Shown: positions 6,740 through 8,522 of the stretch, piece after piece
Layout of the letters: each line of letters starts with the position of its first letter
Position numbering within the stretch: the first letter of the stretch is position 1
DNA from: an uncultured Nitrospinaceae bacterium
GTDB lineage: Bacteria; Nitrospinota; Nitrospinia; Nitrospinales; VA-1
Reading direction: 5' to 3'
DNA length: 8,522 bases
Assembly: GCA_905182935.1 (NCBI GenBank)
Contig: CAJJDL010000196.1
Span: 1-8,522 of the forward strand
The notes under the pieces: model-generated
Told to the model about the DNA's origin: nothing
The model's input: only the letters and a program-made list of their open reading frames with translations
Database searches by the model: none
Made by a program: the position numbers and the translations under genes

Positions 6740-7477
6740 TTATACCGATCGTGTCTTAGCATATTTTAAGTAGGTATAAAACATTATTGCCAACGCTAAA
6801 AACATACCAAGAAAGCCTTCTCTAAAACCTTGCTTGATAAAATAAGTTTTTATAAATGCCCAAACCGGCCTTAAATATAGATGTGTCCAGTTTGCCTCCC
6901 AGCCAAGTTGTTTTTTTTCCTCAGCGTAAATCGATGAATATCGATTCTGACGTTCAACATAATCTTCTAGACCGTCAAAAGAGTAATGTGAAATAGGATG
7001 GTCTATAACACCAGCATTTTCGTCTGGCATTAGCCTTTCATGTACCATGGACTCTGAAAATGAAACTCGGTTCTTATCATAGAGTCTGGATATTAAGTCA
7101 GGATACCAACCTGCATAGCGAACCCACCGATCAGCAATAAAATTTTTTCTCGGAAATCGATACAAAGAGAACTTGGGCTCGTTCAAAAGTAATTTTTGAA
7201 CAGCCGCTGCACATTGCAAGGAAATTGTCTCATCGGCATCAACATTCAACACCCATCTATTTTTTGCCTTAGAGGCACAAAAGTTTTTTTGTGGACCATA
7301 CCCAGACCAATTTTTCTGAAATACTTTATCAGTGAACTCACGGCAAATTGCCACCGTCTTGGCATTGCTGAAGGTATCGACCACAATAATTTCATCAGCC
7401 CAACGAATGCTTTCTAAACAACGCCTAATGTTCTTTTCTTCATTTTTAGTAATTATTATAACTGATAGCTTATTCAT
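6740..7477 (-). CDS. Family 2 glycosyltransferase, WaaE/KdtX-like
   Basis: This GT-A fold enzyme is similar in plan to LPS-core beta-1,4-glucosyltransferases of the WaaE/KdtX type; donor and acceptor are not known. Of 245 residues, the N terminus SVIIITKNEEKNIRRCLESI (5-24) and WADEIIVVD (26-34) form the nucleotide-binding half. The metal-binding motif is DADE (80-83, D80 and D82), with WVLNVDADE typical of the group. MVHERL (144-149) and the Y-R-F-P-R-x-N-F region (106-113) also fit this branch. A hydrophobic C-terminal segment (about 221-238) could anchor it to the inner membrane. One oddity: the usual D-S-x-S-x-D-x-T loop reads DTFSNAKT (34-41), lacking the second Asp. ATG 7477 has GGTGG 7 bases upstream. 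It is divergent from the gene at 7680 and separated from the protease gene by 197 bases, so it is probably its own transcription unit. Confidence 0.85.
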   Translation of the reverse strand: MNKLSVIIITKNEEKNIRRCLESIRWADEIIVVDTFSNAKTVAICREFTDKVFQKNWSGYGPQKNFCASKAKNRWVLNVDADETISLQCAAAVQKLLLNEPKFSLYRFPRKNFIADRWVRYAGWYPDLISRLYDKNRVSFSESMVHERLMPDENAGVIDHPISHYSFDGLEDYVERQNRYSSIYAEEKKQLGWEANWTHLYLRPVWAFIKTYFIKQGFREGFLGMFLALAIMFYTYLKYAKTRSV

Positions 7478-7481
7478 AGAT

Positions 7482-7499
7482 CTGCCACCATTCAGGCAG
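7482..7499 (-). promoter_or_regulatory. Small hairpin covering the glycosyltransferase ribosome site
   Basis: CTGCC and GGCAG arms (5 bp, 8-base loop) lie just upstream of the start codon. On the minus-strand transcript the Shine-Dalgarno-like GGTGG sits in the loop and the 3' arm, so folding could limit ribosome access. The stem is short and may be chance. Confidence 0.3.
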
Positions 7500-7523
7500 T
7501 TAATTAATAACCAAATAACACTA

Positions 7524-7563
7524 CAAAGTATAAGTGAAATTATAGCATTTTACTTATACTTTG
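7524..7563. repeat. 40-bp near-perfect palindrome, candidate operator
   Basis: The left arm CAAAGTATAAGTGAAAT (7524-7540) and right arm ATTTTACTTATACTTTG (7547-7563) are reverse complements at 16 of 17 positions. The outer 12 bp are perfect, and the only mismatch (G7536 against T7551) would be a G-U pair in RNA. The 6-base centre TATAGC overlaps the extended -10 box read on the minus strand. Because it lies between divergent genes it has no upstream gene to terminate, and no T run follows directly on either strand. A dimeric regulator binding over the promoter is the simplest reading. The repeat itself is directly seen; the function is inferred. Confidence 0.7.
7539..7547 (-). promoter_or_regulatory. 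Extended -10 promoter for the glycosyltransferase gene
   Basis: The minus strand reads TGCTATAAT, a perfect extended -10 (TGn plus TATAAT). The best -35 at 18 bp spacing is GAGTCA, a poor match, which extended -10 promoters tolerate. Transcription would start near 7532, giving a leader of about 55 bases before ATG 7477. The whole element lies inside the palindrome. Confidence 0.55.
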
Positions 7564-7583
7564 ACTCTAAGTGATTAATTTTT

Positions 7584-7613
7584 TTGGTTTTTTTTAAAAT
7601 ATGTTAATATACT
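7584..7613 (+). promoter_or_regulatory. Candidate promoter of the acidic membrane protein gene
   Basis: TTGGTT (7584-7589), 18 bases, then TATACT (7608-7613). The -10 matches consensus at five of six bases; the -35 is weak. The start would be near 7620, leaving about 60 bases of leader. The A/T-rich background makes chance matches easy. Confidence 0.35.
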
Positions 7614-7615
7614 CA

Positions 7616-7632
7616 AACCTTTATCTAAGGTT
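7616..7632 (+). promoter_or_regulatory. Hairpin near the predicted 5' end of the acidic protein transcript
   Basis: AACCTT, loop TATCT, AAGGTT: a perfect 6-bp stem with a 5-base loop at the expected transcript start. It could protect the 5' end. The following 47 bases up to the ATG contain a purine-rich run (AAGGT twice, ten bases apart) but no ribosome site near the start codon. Confidence 0.3.
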
Positions 7633-7679
7633 AAGAAAGGTCAGAAGTTAGGCGTTTACATTTTAGCCAATTCGCCCAA

Positions 7680-8522
7680 ATGGAAACTATAAAGCAAAGT
7701 GTTGCAACTTTTTTTGATAAAGCTTGGCTTAAGGTTAATGCTATTCTGAGTTTAGAGGAAATGGAAATTCTAGGTTCTTTTCAATTAGTTTTAAACAATA
7801 TTTTAGCTGACCCCCTCCTGCTAGTATTAGCGATTGGAATTATTGCAAGCATCCCATACATAGTTCATAAAATAAAAACAGTTCAAACCGAAAAAGAAAA
7901 ACGATTGGATGCACTATTGCAAGAATTGGAGCAACTGGAAGAAAACGAAGAAACCCATAAAGGCAACTCCCTATTAAAAAACCAGCCAAAAGGTGAAAAA
8001 ACCAATCACCCCAATGAATCACTAGGCACATTAAACAATGAAGCCTACGGTAACGAATTCGAGTCATCCGGCTCAGAAAAAACTAATGAATCCTTAGAGG
8101 AGTTAAATCTAATAACTCAGGAAAATATTAACGATGACTTAAGCTGGGATAGTTCTAGTGATAAATGGAGTGATCTATATGACCATCTATCACAAAACCT
8201 TGATGAAGATAAACAAGTACCAATACAGCAAAGCATAAAAATGGGAGGCGATATCTCAGAAGACACCTTAACTCAAAAACCATTGGAAATAATGGATCAT
8301 GAGCTGAGCTGGGAGAGCAACCATGATGAGTGGACTGAACTTTATGATTCCGTTGCTGAGAAACCACTCGAAGCAGATATGCCAGCAAAGAATTCCATAG
8401 AAAAAGATAACTTGACAACAGAGATAGCACCAACTGAACTCACTACAGAACAAGAAGAACAAGAAGAACAAGAAGAACAAGAAGAACAAGAAGAACAAGA
8501 AGAACAAGAAGAACAAGAAGAA
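7680..8522 (+). CDS. Unrecognised single-pass membrane protein with acidic repeat tail (partial, 3' end beyond window)
   Basis: I do not recognise this protein; 281 codons are visible without a stop. After an N-terminal stretch that may form an amphipathic helix (1-40), one membrane segment spans about 44-63 (DPLLLVLAIGIIASIPYIV). It is followed by HKIK and a probable short coiled coil (about 65-92, EKEKRLDALLQELEQLEEN). The rest is hydrophilic, acidic and probably disordered. By the positive-inside rule (HKIK after the helix) the tail would be cytoplasmic. The tail contains a duplicated tryptophan motif (154-168 and 209-223) and from residue 257 an E-Q-E tandem repeat running off the edge. 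ATG 7680 is the first start after an in-frame stop at 7632-7634 but lacks a Shine-Dalgarno sequence. ATG 7761 (M28, preceded by AGAGGAA at very short spacing) is an alternative. Codon use looks like that of the neighbours. Confidence 0.75.
   Translation, partial: METIKQSVATFFDKAWLKVNAILSLEEMEILGSFQLVLNNILADPLLLVLAIGIIASIPYIVHKIKTVQTEKEKRLDALLQELEQLEENEETHKGNSLLKNQPKGEKTNHPNESLGTLNNEAYGNEFESSGSEKTNESLEELNLITQENINDDLSWDSSSDKWSDLYDHLSQNLDEDKQVPIQQSIKMGGDISEDTLTQKPLEIMDHELSWESNHDEWTELYDSVAEKPLEADMPAKNSIEKDNLTTEIAPTELTTEQEEQEEQEEQEEQEEQEEQEEQEE
8139..8183 (+). repeat. Tryptophan motif, copy 1 (residues 154-168)
   Basis: LSWDSSSDKWSDLYD. Compared with copy 2, nine of fifteen residues are identical (L, S, W, S, D, W, L, Y, D), and most differences are conservative (D/E, K/E, S/T). 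It sits in otherwise low-complexity acidic sequence, which suggests a conserved short binding motif. Confidence 0.7.
8304..8348 (+). repeat. Tryptophan motif, copy 2 (residues 209-223)
   Basis: LSWESNHDEWTELYD, 165 bases (55 residues) after copy 1. The shared pattern is L-S-W-[DE]-S-x-x-D-[KE]-W-[ST]-[DE]-L-Y-D. The sequence between the copies is not similar, so this is either an old duplication or selection for the motif. Confidence 0.7.
8448..8522 (+). repeat. In-frame 9-bp tandem repeat encoding E-Q-E
   Basis: GAACAAGAA is repeated 8.3 times without a single base change up to the window end (residues 257-281). The unit is a multiple of three, so copy-number change by slippage would lengthen or shorten the protein without a frameshift. 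The plus strand here has no T at all. Exact identity of all copies points to recent expansion. Confidence 0.95.

Noticed and set aside
7196..7574. Two overlapping plus-strand open frames opposite the glycosyltransferase start
   Set aside because: They overlap a conserved GT2 N terminus, and the longer one runs through the palindrome and promoter region; nothing supports coding.
7651..7676. GGCG/CGCC pairing before the ATG at 7680
   Set aside because: A four-base stem with an 18-base loop is not supportable as a structure.
7840..8516. Minus-strand open frames rich in Phe, Leu and Cys opposite the acidic protein gene
   Set aside because: They are the reverse image of the acidic E/Q-rich coding sequence; the Phe-Leu run is the complement of the E-Q-E repeat.
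8448..8522. Possible CRISPR or non-coding satellite
   Set aside because: The unit is 9 bp without spacers and stays in frame with the long ORF, so it is a coding tandem repeat.

Overview
The window is AT-rich bacterial DNA from a Gram-negative organism: it has Lgt/LspA lipoprotein maturation and a WaaE/KdtX-type, LPS-style glycosyltransferase. Three things recall Deltaproteobacteria-like lineages (Desulfobacterota, SAR324 and relatives) more than Escherichia or Pseudomonas. These are the Lgt core (GRWGCLFAGCCYG and GLVFYGG instead of the E. coli-type GRxGNFxNxE and FHGG), the cysteine-bearing TrpRS C-terminal region, and the site-2 protease-trpS linkage. This placement is inference from motif style, not from a search.

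Layout. A short plus-strand gene (37-342) encodes an ABM-fold protein. It converges on a six-gene minus-strand run that reads, in transcription order: site-2 protease (6542-5868), trpS (5853-4864), ileS (4850-2049), lspA (2042-1527), lgt (1485-706) and an unrecognised 96-aa protein (664-374). Gaps are 14, 13, 6, 41 and 41 bases, so co-transcription is likely. Upstream lie a gene-free AT-rich stretch (6543-6739), then a separate minus-strand family 2 glycosyltransferase gene (7477-6740). A 202-base divergent intergenic region (7478-7679) separates it from a plus-strand gene starting at 7680 that is still open at the window edge. That gene encodes an unrecognised single-pass membrane protein with a coiled coil, a long acidic tail, a duplicated tryptophan motif and a terminal E-Q-E tandem repeat.

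How the genes fit together. IleRS and TrpRS charge tRNAs. Lgt and LspA are the first two enzymes of lipoprotein maturation, and the M50 protease is a second intramembrane protease next to LspA, so the run mixes translation and envelope functions. The glycosyltransferase and the acidic membrane protein are plausibly envelope-related and share a divergent regulatory region.

Strongest points for a second look: a 40-bp near-perfect palindrome (7524-7563) centred on an extended -10 box upstream of the glycosyltransferase; a TrpRS cysteine pattern one residue away from the known [4Fe-4S] TrpRS motif; and the unrecognised repeat-bearing membrane protein at the right edge. I saw no tRNA, rRNA, CRISPR array, insertion sequence or convincing rho-independent terminator.
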